Positions 8,413 through 17,505 of a stretch of 64,000 bases of DNA are shown piece after piece (position 1 is the stretch's first letter; each line of letters starts with the position of its first letter). Below the pieces are notes generated by a model. That model worked only from the letters and a program-made list of their open reading frames with translations, did not search any database and was not told the DNA's origin. The stretch is from assembly GCF_021390395.1 (NCBI RefSeq), contig NZ_JAJUWT010000013.1, positions 124,001-188,000 on the forward strand, written 5' to 3'. The stretch is from Saccharothrix sp. S26 (lineage in GTDB: Bacteria > Actinomycetota > Actinomycetes > Mycobacteriales > Pseudonocardiaceae). Both the position numbers and the translations under genes were made by a program.

Positions 8413-8454
8413 CCCCGGCGCGCGGGGGTGGCGCCCTCACCCCGCGCGCCGGGG
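8413..8454. terminator. Bidirectional GC hairpin between convergent genes
   Basis: Perfect 15-bp stem: CCCCGGCGCGCGGGG (8413-8427) and CCCCGCGCGCCGGGG (8440-8454), 12-nt loop. It lies exactly between the subtilase stop and the PKS stop. No U-tract, as is common in actinomycetes. Confidence 0.75.
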
Positions 8455-8458
8455 AACC

Positions 8459-11400
8459 TCAGTCGTCCAGCACCGCCGACAGGTGCCGGGCGATGGTGGA
8501 CACGTGCGGCAGGTCGATCATCGACAGGTGGTCGCCCGGGACCGGCACCACCTCCAGCGAGCCGCACGCGTCGGCCCACCCCAGGTCGTCGTCGTCCTGC
8601 CGGCGCAGGTAACGGGGGTCCAGCAGGGTGGTGAGGGTCTCCCGGTCGGTCGCCCGGTAGAACACGACCCGGCCCGGGTAGTGCCGGGGCGTGAACCGCT
8701 CGGCCGCCCGCGCGTCCAGGTAGGACGCGCGCTGGTGGCGCAACGCGCCGGGGCTGATGCCCACGTCGGCGACGGCGGCCAGCACCGCGTCGATCTGGCC
8801 CACGTCGTCCAGCCCGGACAACGCCTCCCACGGCAGCTCCACGCGCCGCCCGTAGACCTCTTCGAGGTGCCGGGCGTAGCGGGCGAACCGGTGCCGCACC
8901 AGGTCGGCGGGCGTGACGTCGGGCGCGGGCAGCGGGCGGACGGTGTCGATCATCACCACCAGCGCGACCTCGGCCCCCGCGTCCCGCAGCCGGCACGCGA
9001 CCTCGTGCGCCAGGCACCCGCCGAACGACCAGCCGCCCAGCACGTACGGCCCGGACGGCTGCACGGCCCGCACCAGCTCGGCGTACCGCGCCGCCTTGGC
9101 CGGGATGTCCGGCACCTCGTCGATCCGCTCGTACCCGTGGCACGGCCGGTCCTCCAGCAACCCGGCCAACGGCTCGTACACGCTCGTCGGCCCGCCCGCC
9201 GGGTGGAACAGGTGCAACGGCCGCCGCGACCCGCCCGCGCGCAACACCCGCACCGGACCGCCCGCGTCCTCGAACGCCGCGCGCAGCCGTTCGGCCATGG
9301 CCTCCACGGTCGGCGACGCGAAGACCTTGTCGTCCACCTCGACCCGGCGGCGCAGTGCCGCCAGCAGCCGCTCCCGCGAGCCGCCGAGGGCGAAGAAGTC
9401 GTCGTGGACGCCGAAGTCGCGCCGGCGGAGCACCTCGGCCCACAGCCCGAACAGCCACCGCTCGGTCGGGTCGCGCGGACCCACCGGGGTCGACGTCTCG
9501 GCGGCCGACCCGCGGACGTGCCGCTCCACGTCACGCAGGCTCGCGCCGCGCAGCAACAGCGGCACGGGCAGCTCCACGCCCAGGTCGTGCTCGACCGCGT
9601 TGCGCAACCGCATCGCCATCAACGAGTCCAAGCCCAGTGACGTCAACGGCAGCGAGGGGTCCGGCGCACCGCCCATCACCCGCGCCACGATCGCGCTCAC
9701 CCGGTCGGCCCGTGGAACTTCGGACGGCGGCTGGAGGAACGACTCGAAGAACGGCCGGTGCGCCAACCGCGGGAACAGCTCCACCACCCGCCGCCGGTCG
9801 AACCGCACCACCCCGGTCGCCACCCGCCCGGACAGCAGCAGCGCCTCCACCGCCTGCACGCCCTCGGCCGGCGAGATCGGCCGCAGCAACGGGTTGTCGG
9901 TGTCGCGGGCCAACCCGACCCGGCTCCACGCGCCGAAGTCGATCGTCGTCGCGGGCAGCCCGGCCGCCCGCCGCCACCGGGCGAACCCGTCCAGCCACGC
10001 GTTGGCCGCCGCGTAGGCGACCTGACCGGGTGAGCCGAGCAGCGCCGCCGCCGAGGAGAACACCACGAACCAGTCCAGCCCGTGCCCGGCCGTGGCCTCG
10101 TGCAGCCGCAGCGCACCGGCCACCTTGGGTCGCAGCACGCGCCGGACGTCGGCCGCGTCCAGCCGGTCGAACGGCGCGTCGGCCAGCACACCCGCCGCGT
10201 GCACGACGCCGCACAGCCGCGACCCGCCGTCCACCGCCGCCGCGACCGCGCGGTCGGCCACCCCGGGTTCGGCGACGTCACCGGTCAGCACGACCACGTC
10301 CGCGCCGAGCGCCCGCAGCTTCGCCACCTCGGCCCGCGCGTCGGGCGAAGGCTCACGACGGCCGCACAGCACGATGCGGGCGGCACCCCGTTCGGCCAGC
10401 CAGCGGGCCATGACCAGCCCCAGCGCGCCCAACCCGCCGGTGACCAGGTACGCGCCCGAGTCGACCGCGGACCCCGTCGTGGGCACGTCGACCTCCACCC
10501 GCCGCAGCCGTGCCGCGTAACGGGCGCCGTCACGCCACGCCACCTCGTCGTCGGCCTGGTCGGCGAGCAGTTCGCGGGGCAGCGCCGTGACGTCGTCCAC
10601 GTCCACGACGGTGGCCCGCAGCTGCGGCCGTTCGAACGCCAGCACCCGCACCACGCCCCGCCACGCCGCCTGGTCCGGCACGCCGGCCTCGCCGTCCAGC
10701 ACGCACGCCGCGTTCCGCGTGACGATCCACAGCCGCCGGGTGTCGTGTGCCAGTCCGGACAGCCGCACGAGGTCCTGCTCGAGGCTGTCGGGCACGAACA
10801 CGATGCCGTCCGCTCCGGCCGCCGGGTCGGTCGTCACGCGGTGCCCGGCGTCGGTCAGGGCGCCGGCCACGTCGGGGTCGTCGGACAGCAGCAGCCACGT
10901 GCGGGGCGCAGGCTCGACGGCCGGCAGGTCGTGCCGCTCCCACCGGGCCTCCAGCGCCAGCCCGGACAACACCGCGGACGCGGGTCGCACCCGGACGTCC
11001 ACCACCTCCAGCAGCAGCGTGCCGGCGTCGTCGTACAACCACACCGACCCGGTCAGCCCACCGCCGCCGCTGTCGCCGATCACGGCCTCGCAGCGGTGCG
11101 CCCGCCGGGGGTCTCCGTGCAGCCGCACGGCACCGATGCCGACCGGCAGGTACGGCCCGCCGGCGGCGAGGTCGAGCGCGGCGGCGGCCAGGGCGTGCAG
11201 GCACGAGTCGAGCAGCGTCGGCGGCAGCCGCAGCGCGCGGTCCGGGCCTTCGGGCCGGTCCAGGATGCAGCTCGCCACGCCCACGCCCGCACGGGCCGAC
11301 CGGACGCCCCGGAACACCGGCCCGTAGTGCATCCCCACCTCGGCCAACCGGTCGTACAGGCCGACCGGCCGCAGTCCACCGCGGACCGGTGGGGGAGGGC

Positions 11401-14400
11401 CGGGTTCCTCGGCGGGGACGATGGTCGCGGTCGCGTGCCGCACCCACCCGTCGGCGGTCTTGGCGTGCACCTCGACGCGTCCGTCCCGGAACGTGGTGCT
11501 CAGCGCGACCTCGTCGGCCAGGGGCAGCAGCGCTTCGAACACCACGTCCCGCACGGACAGCGGACCGGCCACGGCCCTCGCGCCGGCGGCCAGCGCGAGC
11601 TCCACGCAGGCCGCGCCGGGCAGCACGGCGGTGTCCTGCACCCGGTGCTCACCCAGCCAGGGCAGCGCGGCCAGGCCCACGTCGGACTGCCACGCGTGCG
11701 TGCCGTCGGGCAGCTCGACGTGGTCGCCGAGCAGCGGGTGCCCGGCCCGGCGGGGCGGGGGAGCGGTCCAGTGCGGTCGGTGCTCCCAGGGCGCGGTCGG
11801 CACGTCGGTGACGTGGTGGGCGGGGCCGAGTCCGTGCAGGTGCAGCGACGCGAGGTTGTCGTGGAAGGTGGCCACGTCGTCGGTGTCCCGGCGCAGCGAG
11901 CCCACCAGCACCAGGTCGGGCGCGTGCTCGGCGATCGCGGGCAGCGCCACGGGGTGCGGCGAGACCTCCAGGAACGCGGTGCGGCCGTCCTCCAGCGCGG
12001 CGGTCACGGCCTGGGTGAACCGGACCGGCCGGCGCATGTGCGCGACCCAGTAGTCGGCGGTGAACGGCGGCGCGTGCCTCGGGTCGGCCAGCACCGTCCC
12101 GTACAGCGGCACGTCACCGGGCCGTCCGGTGACGCCTCGCAGCGCGGACGCCAACTCGGCCAGGACCGGCTCGACGGCGGGGGAGTGGCCGCTGGTGCGC
12201 AGCGGCAGGACCCGCGCCGCACCCCCGTCGGCCTCGACGCGGGCGACCAGCGCGGCGAGCCGGTCGGCGGGGCCGGACACGGTGCAGCGGCGTGGTGCCG
12301 CGTGCACCGCCACCGACAGCGCCGGGTCGTCCACCTCCTCGGCGGGCAGCTCGACCGCCGCCATGCCGCCGTCACCGGACGCGTCGACCACGTCCAGCAG
12401 CCGGGCGCGGGTGGTGATCACCAGCGCGGCGTCCGGCAGGGACAACGCGCCGCTCACGACGGCCGCGGCGACCTCGCCGGCGGACTGCCCGATCACGGCG
12501 GCCGGGCGCATCCCGCGCGACTCCCACAGCCGGGCCAGCGCCACCTGCACGCCGAACAAGGCGATCTGCCCGTCGCCCAGGGCGTGCGACGGCGTCTGGA
12601 GCAACGCCCGCACCGAGTGCGGCGCGATCAGCCGGTCCACCTCGTCCACCGCCGCCGCGAACACCGGTTCGGCGGCGAGCAGCCGACGTCCCATGCCCGC
12701 CCAGCCCGAGCCGTACCCGGAGAACACCCACACCGCGCCGGTCCGCCGTCGCGCCCGGCTCACCGGGTGGTCCCCGGACGCCACCGCGCGCAGCCCGGCG
12801 ACCACGGCGTCCCGGTCGGCTCCGGTGACGACCGCCGCGTGCGGCTCGCGCCCACGCCGCCGTGCCAGCGTCGCGCCCACTTCGTGCAGGTCGGCGTGCG
12901 TGGTGGACAGCCAGCGCGCCAACTGCGACGCGTGCCGCCGCACGCGTTCCTCTGACGTGCCCGGCACCACCAGGAACGCCGGTCCGTCGGGCCGGTCCAC
13001 CGGGTCGGGAGCGGGAGGTTCCTCCAGCACCACGTGCGCGTTCGTGCCGCCGAACCCGAACGACGACACACCGGCCGTGACGCGGCCCGAGTAGCGGGGC
13101 CAGGGCGTCGGCTCGGTCACCACGCGCAGCCCGGTGAAGTCGATGTGCGGGTTGGGCGCGCGGAAGTGCAGGCTCGGCGGGACCTCGCCGTGCCGCACCG
13201 CCAGCACCGCCTTGACCAGCCCGATCACCCCGGCCGCCGACTCGGCGTGGCCGAAGTTCGACTTCGCCGACCCGAGCAGCAACGGCCGGTCGGCCCGTGC
13301 CGCCGCGTCCGGCACGAGCACGTCGCGCAACGCGCCCGCTTCGATCGGGTCGCCGAGCAGGGTGCCGGTGCCGTGCGCCTCGACGTAGTCCACCAGGGAC
13401 GGGTCGACGCCCGCGTCGGCGTACACGCGGCGCAGCAGGTCGGCCTGCGCTTGCGGGTTCGGGGCCATCAGGCCGTTCGAGCGGCCGTCGGAGTTCACCC
13501 CGCTGCCCCGGATCACCGCCAGCACCCGGTCGCCGTCGCGGCGCGCGTCGGACAGGCGCTTGAGCACGACCGCCGCGCAGCCCTCGGCTCGGGCGATGCC
13601 GTCGGCGGCGGCGTCGAACGGCTTGCACCGCCCGTCGGCCGACAGCAGGCCCGCGCGGTGGAAGGTGAGCGTCACGGCTGGACCGAGCAGCAGGTTCACC
13701 CCGGCGACCACGGCGGCGTCCGTCTCGCCCGTGCGCAGGCTCTGGCACGCGTGGTGCACCGCGACGAGCGACGACGAGCACGCCGTGTCGACCGCCAGGC
13801 TCGGCCCGCGCAGGTCGAGCAGGTAGGACAGCCGGTTCGCGGCGATGCTCAACGCGCCACCGGTCGCCGTCCACGGCTCCACCCGCCCGAGGTCGGCCGC
13901 GCTCGACGCGCCGTACTCGCCGGTGGAGATGCCGACGAACACGCCGGTCCGGGTGCCGCGCAGGGTGTCGGGCGCGATGCCCGCGTGGTGCAACGCCTCC
14001 CACGACACCTCCAGCACGAGCCGTTGCTGCGGGTCCATCAACGCGGCCTCGTGCGGCGCGATGCCGAAGAACTCGGCGTCGAAGCCCTTGAGGTCGGCCA
14101 GGAAGCCGCCGAACCGGGGCGTGCCGTCGGGCAGGCCCGGCCACCGGTCCGGCGGTGCGGGCGCGACCGCGTCACCGCCCGAGCGCAGGAAGTCCCACAA
14201 CCGGTCGGGGCCGTCGACGCCGCCGGGCAGCCGGCAGCCGACGCCGACGACCGCGACGGGATCGGCGGTCGGTCCGACGAGCCGGGCGTCCACCGCGGGG
14301 GCGGGCGCGGCGAGGTGGCGGGCCAGGCGGGCGATCGTGGGGTGCTCGTAGAACACCGTCGCGGGCAGCGGCACGCCCAGGAACTCGCCCAGCGCGCCCG

Positions 14401-14551
14401 CGAGCACGACGGCGTCACGCGACGACAGGCCGACCTCGGCCAGGGGTTGGTCGAGGTCCATCTCGCCCCCGGGCAGGTCGGCGAGTTCCGCGACAGCGCG
14501 CGCCAACCACGCGCGGAGTTCTGCTTCCGCCGGCGTGCCGAGGCCGCTCAT
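8459..14551 (-). CDS. Type I polyketide synthase, one module: ACP-KS-AT-DH-KR-ACP-(degenerate carrier)-TE
   Basis: A 2030-residue megasynthase. Domains by motif: N-terminal ACP (~10-82, Ser44 in GLSSRDAV, the form seen in carriers loaded by fatty acyl-AMP ligases); KS (~97-515, Cys258 in DTACSSS, His393, His435); AT (~605-900, Ser690 in GQSAGE, His789 in SGHSP); DH (~938-1190, His969 in the HxxxGxxxxP-like element, Asp1114); KR (~1360-1560, GGLGALG, Ser1499, Tyr1512, Asn1516); ACP (~1615-1680, Ser1642); a third carrier-like segment (~1692-1755) whose GGDS Ser position is Arg (GGSRER); and a type I TE (~1775-2030, Ser1841 in GWSFGG, GDHLSM His). No ER. Expected chemistry is one extension of a ligase-supplied acyl chain to a 3-hydroxy or 2-enoyl product, then release. 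The extender unit is not predictable because the AT motif is neither HAFH nor YASH. ATG 14551 follows GAAAGG. Confidence 0.93.
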   Translation of the reverse strand: MSGLGTPAEAELRAWLARAVAELADLPGGEMDLDQPLAEVGLSSRDAVVLAGALGEFLGVPLPATVFYEHPTIARLARHLAAPAPAVDARLVGPTADPVAVVGVGCRLPGGVDGPDRLWDFLRSGGDAVAPAPPDRWPGLPDGTPRFGGFLADLKGFDAEFFGIAPHEAALMDPQQRLVLEVSWEALHHAGIAPDTLRGTRTGVFVGISTGEYGASSAADLGRVEPWTATGGALSIAANRLSYLLDLRGPSLAVDTACSSSLVAVHHACQSLRTGETDAAVVAGVNLLLGPAVTLTFHRAGLLSADGRCKPFDAAADGIARAEGCAAVVLKRLSDARRDGDRVLAVIRGSGVNSDGRSNGLMAPNPQAQADLLRRVYADAGVDPSLVDYVEAHGTGTLLGDPIEAGALRDVLVPDAAARADRPLLLGSAKSNFGHAESAAGVIGLVKAVLAVRHGEVPPSLHFRAPNPHIDFTGLRVVTEPTPWPRYSGRVTAGVSSFGFGGTNAHVVLEEPPAPDPVDRPDGPAFLVVPGTSEERVRRHASQLARWLSTTHADLHEVGATLARRRGREPHAAVVTGADRDAVVAGLRAVASGDHPVSRARRRTGAVWVFSGYGSGWAGMGRRLLAAEPVFAAAVDEVDRLIAPHSVRALLQTPSHALGDGQIALFGVQVALARLWESRGMRPAAVIGQSAGEVAAAVVSGALSLPDAALVITTRARLLDVVDASGDGGMAAVELPAEEVDDPALSVAVHAAPRRCTVSGPADRLAALVARVEADGGAARVLPLRTSGHSPAVEPVLAELASALRGVTGRPGDVPLYGTVLADPRHAPPFTADYWVAHMRRPVRFTQAVTAALEDGRTAFLEVSPHPVALPAIAEHAPDLVLVGSLRRDTDDVATFHDNLASLHLHGLGPAHHVTDVPTAPWEHRPHWTAPPPRRAGHPLLGDHVELPDGTHAWQSDVGLAALPWLGEHRVQDTAVLPGAACVELALAAGARAVAGPLSVRDVVFEALLPLADEVALSTTFRDGRVEVHAKTADGWVRHATATIVPAEEPGPPPPVRGGLRPVGLYDRLAEVGMHYGPVFRGVRSARAGVGVASCILDRPEGPDRALRLPPTLLDSCLHALAAAALDLAAGGPYLPVGIGAVRLHGDPRRAHRCEAVIGDSGGGGLTGSVWLYDDAGTLLLEVVDVRVRPASAVLSGLALEARWERHDLPAVEPAPRTWLLLSDDPDVAGALTDAGHRVTTDPAAGADGIVFVPDSLEQDLVRLSGLAHDTRRLWIVTRNAACVLDGEAGVPDQAAWRGVVRVLAFERPQLRATVVDVDDVTALPRELLADQADDEVAWRDGARYAARLRRVEVDVPTTGSAVDSGAYLVTGGLGALGLVMARWLAERGAARIVLCGRREPSPDARAEVAKLRALGADVVVLTGDVAEPGVADRAVAAAVDGGSRLCGVVHAAGVLADAPFDRLDAADVRRVLRPKVAGALRLHEATAGHGLDWFVVFSSAAALLGSPGQVAYAAANAWLDGFARWRRAAGLPATTIDFGAWSRVGLARDTDNPLLRPISPAEGVQAVEALLLSGRVATGVVRFDRRRVVELFPRLAHRPFFESFLQPPSEVPRADRVSAIVARVMGGAPDPSLPLTSLGLDSLMAMRLRNAVEHDLGVELPVPLLLRGASLRDVERHVRGSAAETSTPVGPRDPTERWLFGLWAEVLRRRDFGVHDDFFALGGSRERLLAALRRRVEVDDKVFASPTVEAMAERLRAAFEDAGGPVRVLRAGGSRRPLHLFHPAGGPTSVYEPLAGLLEDRPCHGYERIDEVPDIPAKAARYAELVRAVQPSGPYVLGGWSFGGCLAHEVACRLRDAGAEVALVVMIDTVRPLPAPDVTPADLVRHRFARYARHLEEVYGRRVELPWEALSGLDDVGQIDAVLAAVADVGISPGALRHQRASYLDARAAERFTPRHYPGRVVFYRATDRETLTTLLDPRYLRRQDDDDLGWADACGSLEVVPVPGDHLSMIDLPHVSTIARHLSAVLDD

Positions 14552-14717
14552 GGGTCACCTTTCATGTGATTTGCACAAAACGCGGGGGAAGTATTCGCGA
14601 GGCAGGGGGAAAGTGTCCGCGATCCGGGTGTCTCCGGAGTGAGACCGATCGTGGCCTGGGTGAACGTCGGTGAACAATACGCCGATCGGGTTAACGAGGC
14701 TTCGTGTGAAGTAGCCG

Positions 14718-14746
14718 TTGACAGTTCTCGTACTCGCCGGTAGCTT
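14718..14746 (+). promoter_or_regulatory. Sigma-70-type promoter of the FAAL operon
   Basis: TTGACA (14718-14723), 17-bp spacer, TAGCTT (14741-14746). It gives a leader of about 90 nt to the FAAL start, in the 292-bp region shared with the divergent PKS gene. No equally clear promoter is seen for the PKS. Confidence 0.6.
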
Positions 14747-14843
14747 CTGCGCCCGACCTGGTTGGAAATCGCTTAGGCAAGAGTTGTGACGGCCACACAA
14801 AAGCTATTTCGGAATTTGTCATCGCGCAGAGGAGAGGGTGCTC

Positions 14844-16505
14844 ATGACGGTCACCGCGACCACCGCCGGCACGGTCGTGGACGCCGTGCGGCGCTGGGCA
14901 CGCGAACGGCCCGGCCGCACCGCGTTCACGTTCCTGGACCACGAGGCGCACCCCGACGGCGTGCCGGTGTCGCTGACGTGGGCCGAGCTGGACGCGCGCG
15001 CCTGTGGCGTGGCGGCGGAGCTGCGCCGCCGATGCGCCCCCGGCGACCGTGCGCTGCTGTTGCTGCCGCAGGGATTGGACTACGTGGTGGCGTTCGTCGC
15101 CTGCCTGTACGCCGACGTGCCGGCCGTGCCGCTGTTCCCGATCACCGGCGACGGCCACCGCGAACGCCTCGACGGCATCCTGCGCGACTGCGCGCCGAAG
15201 GTCGCCCTCACCGCCGCGCCCGTCGCCCTCGACCTCGACGTGGTGGTGGTCGGCAGCGTGCCGCCGTCGGCCGAACCTCCCGTGCGGCGGCTCGGCGGCC
15301 CGGCCTACCTCCAGTACACGTCCGGTTCCACGCGCACCCCTGCGGGCGTGGTCGTGACCGACCGGAACTTCCAGGTCAACGTGCGCCAAGCGCTCACCGC
15401 GTACGGCTTGGCGGACGTGGAGGCGGCGCCGGTGAGCTGGCTGCCGCTGTTCCACGACATGGGGTTGGTGCTCGGTGTCGGCGTGGCGCTGACGACCGGC
15501 GTCGAGGCGGTGCTGATGGACCCGCTCGCGTTCCTCTACCGGCCCTCGCGGTGGTTGCGCGCCCTGCACGGGCGACGTCACGTCATCAGCGCCGGGCCGA
15601 ACTTCGCCTACGACCTGTGCGTGCGGCGGGTGTCGGCGGCCGACCGGTCCGGGCTGGACCTCAGCGGTGTCGTCGCGTTGATCAACGGCTCCGAGCCGGT
15701 GCGCGCCGCGACGCTGGCCGGGTTCCAGGAGGCGTTCGGGCCGTGCGGGCTGCGGTCGGACGCCCAGCGCCCGTCGTACGGCCTGGCCGAGGCGACCGTG
15801 TTCGTGACCGCCGCGGCACGGCCGACGTCCACCGGGTTCGACCGCGCCGCGCTGGCCAGGGGACGCGCGGTGCCGACGGACGACCCGGAGCGGGCGAGCG
15901 TGCTGGTCGGCTGCGGCAGGGCGGTCGACCAGCACCTCGCGATCGTGGACCCGTCGACCGGCTCGCCGGTCGACGGCGACCGGGTGGGCGAGATCTGGGT
16001 GTGCGGGGAGAACGTCTCGCCGGGGTACTGGTCGGCCGGGGACGGGTTCGGCGCGCGGCTCGACGTGCCCGGGTTGCCCGAGGGGCCGTGGCTGCGCACC
16101 GGTGACCTGGGCGTGCTGCACGAGGGCCAGTTGCACGTGGTCGGCCGGATCAAGGACCTGATCGTCGTCGACGGCCGCAACCACTACCCGCAGGACGTGG
16201 AGGCGGTCGTGGAGGAGGCGGACGACGTGATCCGGCGCGGTCACGTCGCCGCGTTCGCCGTGCCGACCGACGAGGGCGAGGCGATGGTCGTGGTCGCCGA
16301 ACGCGCCGCCGAGGTGCCCCGCGAGGCCGTCGACCAGACCCGCGTCCGGGGCACGGTGCGCGCGGCGGTGTCGCGGCGCTACGACGTGCGCGTGCGCGAC
16401 GTGCTGGTGGTCGAACCGGGCTCGGTGCCGAAGACGTCCAGCGGCAAGCTCTCCCGCGCCGCCTGCCGCGACCGCTACCTCGCCGGCCTGCTGCCCGCCT
16501 CATGA
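14844..16505 (+). CDS. Fatty acyl-AMP ligase (FAAL), starter-unit loader
   Basis: A 553-residue adenylate-forming enzyme that activates a fatty acid as acyl-AMP and passes it to a carrier protein instead of CoA. Motifs: P-loop YTSGSTRTPAGV, WLPLFHDMGL, SYGLAEATVF, LRTGDLG, and GRIKDLIVVDGRNHYPQDVE, whose GRNHYPQD form is characteristic of FAALs; the C-terminal lysine motif is KTSSGKLSR. ATG 14844 follows GGAGAGGG; an in-frame GTG six bases upstream overlaps that site. It is divergent from the PKS whose first domain is an FAAL-type ACP, so the pair most likely works in sequence: the acyl-AMP loads Ser44 of the PKS (inference, by analogy with FadD32/Pks13). First gene of a four-gene run ending at 21222. 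Confidence 0.92.
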   Translation: MTVTATTAGTVVDAVRRWARERPGRTAFTFLDHEAHPDGVPVSLTWAELDARACGVAAELRRRCAPGDRALLLLPQGLDYVVAFVACLYADVPAVPLFPITGDGHRERLDGILRDCAPKVALTAAPVALDLDVVVVGSVPPSAEPPVRRLGGPAYLQYTSGSTRTPAGVVVTDRNFQVNVRQALTAYGLADVEAAPVSWLPLFHDMGLVLGVGVALTTGVEAVLMDPLAFLYRPSRWLRALHGRRHVISAGPNFAYDLCVRRVSAADRSGLDLSGVVALINGSEPVRAATLAGFQEAFGPCGLRSDAQRPSYGLAEATVFVTAAARPTSTGFDRAALARGRAVPTDDPERASVLVGCGRAVDQHLAIVDPSTGSPVDGDRVGEIWVCGENVSPGYWSAGDGFGARLDVPGLPEGPWLRTGDLGVLHEGQLHVVGRIKDLIVVDGRNHYPQDVEAVVEEADDVIRRGHVAAFAVPTDEGEAMVVVAERAAEVPREAVDQTRVRGTVRAAVSRRYDVRVRDVLVVEPGSVPKTSSGKLSRAACRDRYLAGLLPAS

Positions 16506-16554
16506 CCACTGTTCGCGATCTTGCCGGCGAGGTCTGACAAATCCGGGAGAACTG

Positions 16555-17505
16555 ATGTCGCGCGTGCTGCTGCTCGCCCTGTCCGCGGTCGTCCTCATGG
16601 TCGTTCCGGCGCACGCCGCGCCGCCGGTCGCGGCCGATGGCGGGGCGCTCGTCGTCGGCGAGAGGTGGCTCGACGGCCGCACCGTCGACCTCACCGTGTC
16701 CTCGCCCGCGATCGGTGGGCAGGTGCCGGTCCGCGTCCTCACCCCGCCGGGCTGGTCGCCGACCGCGTCCCGCACCTGGCCGGTGCTGTACCTGCTCCAA
16801 GGCGTCGGCGACGACTACACCTCGTGGGCCAGGGAGACCGACGTCGAGGAGCTGTCCGCGTCCAGTGACGTGCTGGTCGTCATGCCGGACGGCGGTCGCG
16901 CCGGCTGGTACACCGACTGGTGGAACGGCGGACGCGGCGGCACGCCCCGGTGGGAGACCTTCCACACCGCCGAGCTGCCGCAGCTGATCGAGCGCGACTA
17001 CCGGGGCGGCACGGCACGCGCGGTGGCCGGGCTGTCGGCCGGCGGCACGGGCGCGTTCGGCTACGCGGCCAAGCACCCCGGCATGTTCCGGGCCGCCGCC
17101 TCCTACAGCGGCCTGCTGTCGACGCAGTTCCTCGGTGTGCCCCAGTTCATCTACACCACCGTGCTGCGCGAGGGCCTCGACCCGTACGGGCCGTGGGGCC
17201 GCGAAGCCCTGGTGCCCGCCGTCTGGGCGGCGCACAACCCCAAGCAGCTCGCCGCCAACCTGCGCGGCCTGTCGCTCTACATGTCCTACGGCAACGGCCT
17301 GCGCGGGGCGCTCGACACCGACTGGTGGTCCTACGACCCGTTCGAGACGATCGTCGGCACCACCTCCCCGGACTTCGTGGCCCGGATGCGGTCGCTGGGC
17401 ATCCCGATCACCGTCAACGCCTACGGCGGCGGCACGCACACGTGGAAGTACTGGCAACGGGAGCTGCGGGCGTCCTGGCCGATGCTGATGTCCGCGCTCA
17501 CGTGA
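16555..17505 (+). CDS. Secreted antigen-85-like acyltransferase/esterase
   Basis: A 316-residue exported alpha/beta-hydrolase of the esterase D/antigen 85 family. The signal peptide ends after AHAAP. A beta-rich N-terminus with VLYLLQGVGDDYTSWARETDVEE matches the family oxyanion and substrate region. The nucleophile is Ser161 in GLSAGG, and His295 lies in GGGTHTWKYW, the family's C-terminal His-Trp signature. Antigen 85 proteins move mycoloyl chains to trehalose or arabinan outside the cell, while relatives are simple esterases. Here the context (FAAL, PKS, exporter) suggests handling of the PKS-derived lipid outside the membrane (inference). ATG 16555 follows GGGAGAA, 49 bp after the FAAL gene. 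Its stop overlaps the MFS start (GTGA). Confidence 0.85.
   Translation: MSRVLLLALSAVVLMVVPAHAAPPVAADGGALVVGERWLDGRTVDLTVSSPAIGGQVPVRVLTPPGWSPTASRTWPVLYLLQGVGDDYTSWARETDVEELSASSDVLVVMPDGGRAGWYTDWWNGGRGGTPRWETFHTAELPQLIERDYRGGTARAVAGLSAGGTGAFGYAAKHPGMFRAAASYSGLLSTQFLGVPQFIYTTVLREGLDPYGPWGREALVPAVWAAHNPKQLAANLRGLSLYMSYGNGLRGALDTDWWSYDPFETIVGTTSPDFVARMRSLGIPITVNAYGGGTHTWKYWQRELRASWPMLMSALT

Noticed and set aside
8459..16505. True mycolic acid condensation system (FadD32-Pks13)
   Set aside because: Pks13 is ACP-KS-AT-ACP-TE without DH and KR, and no AccD4-type carboxylase or FAS-II genes are seen here. I keep it only as an analogy.
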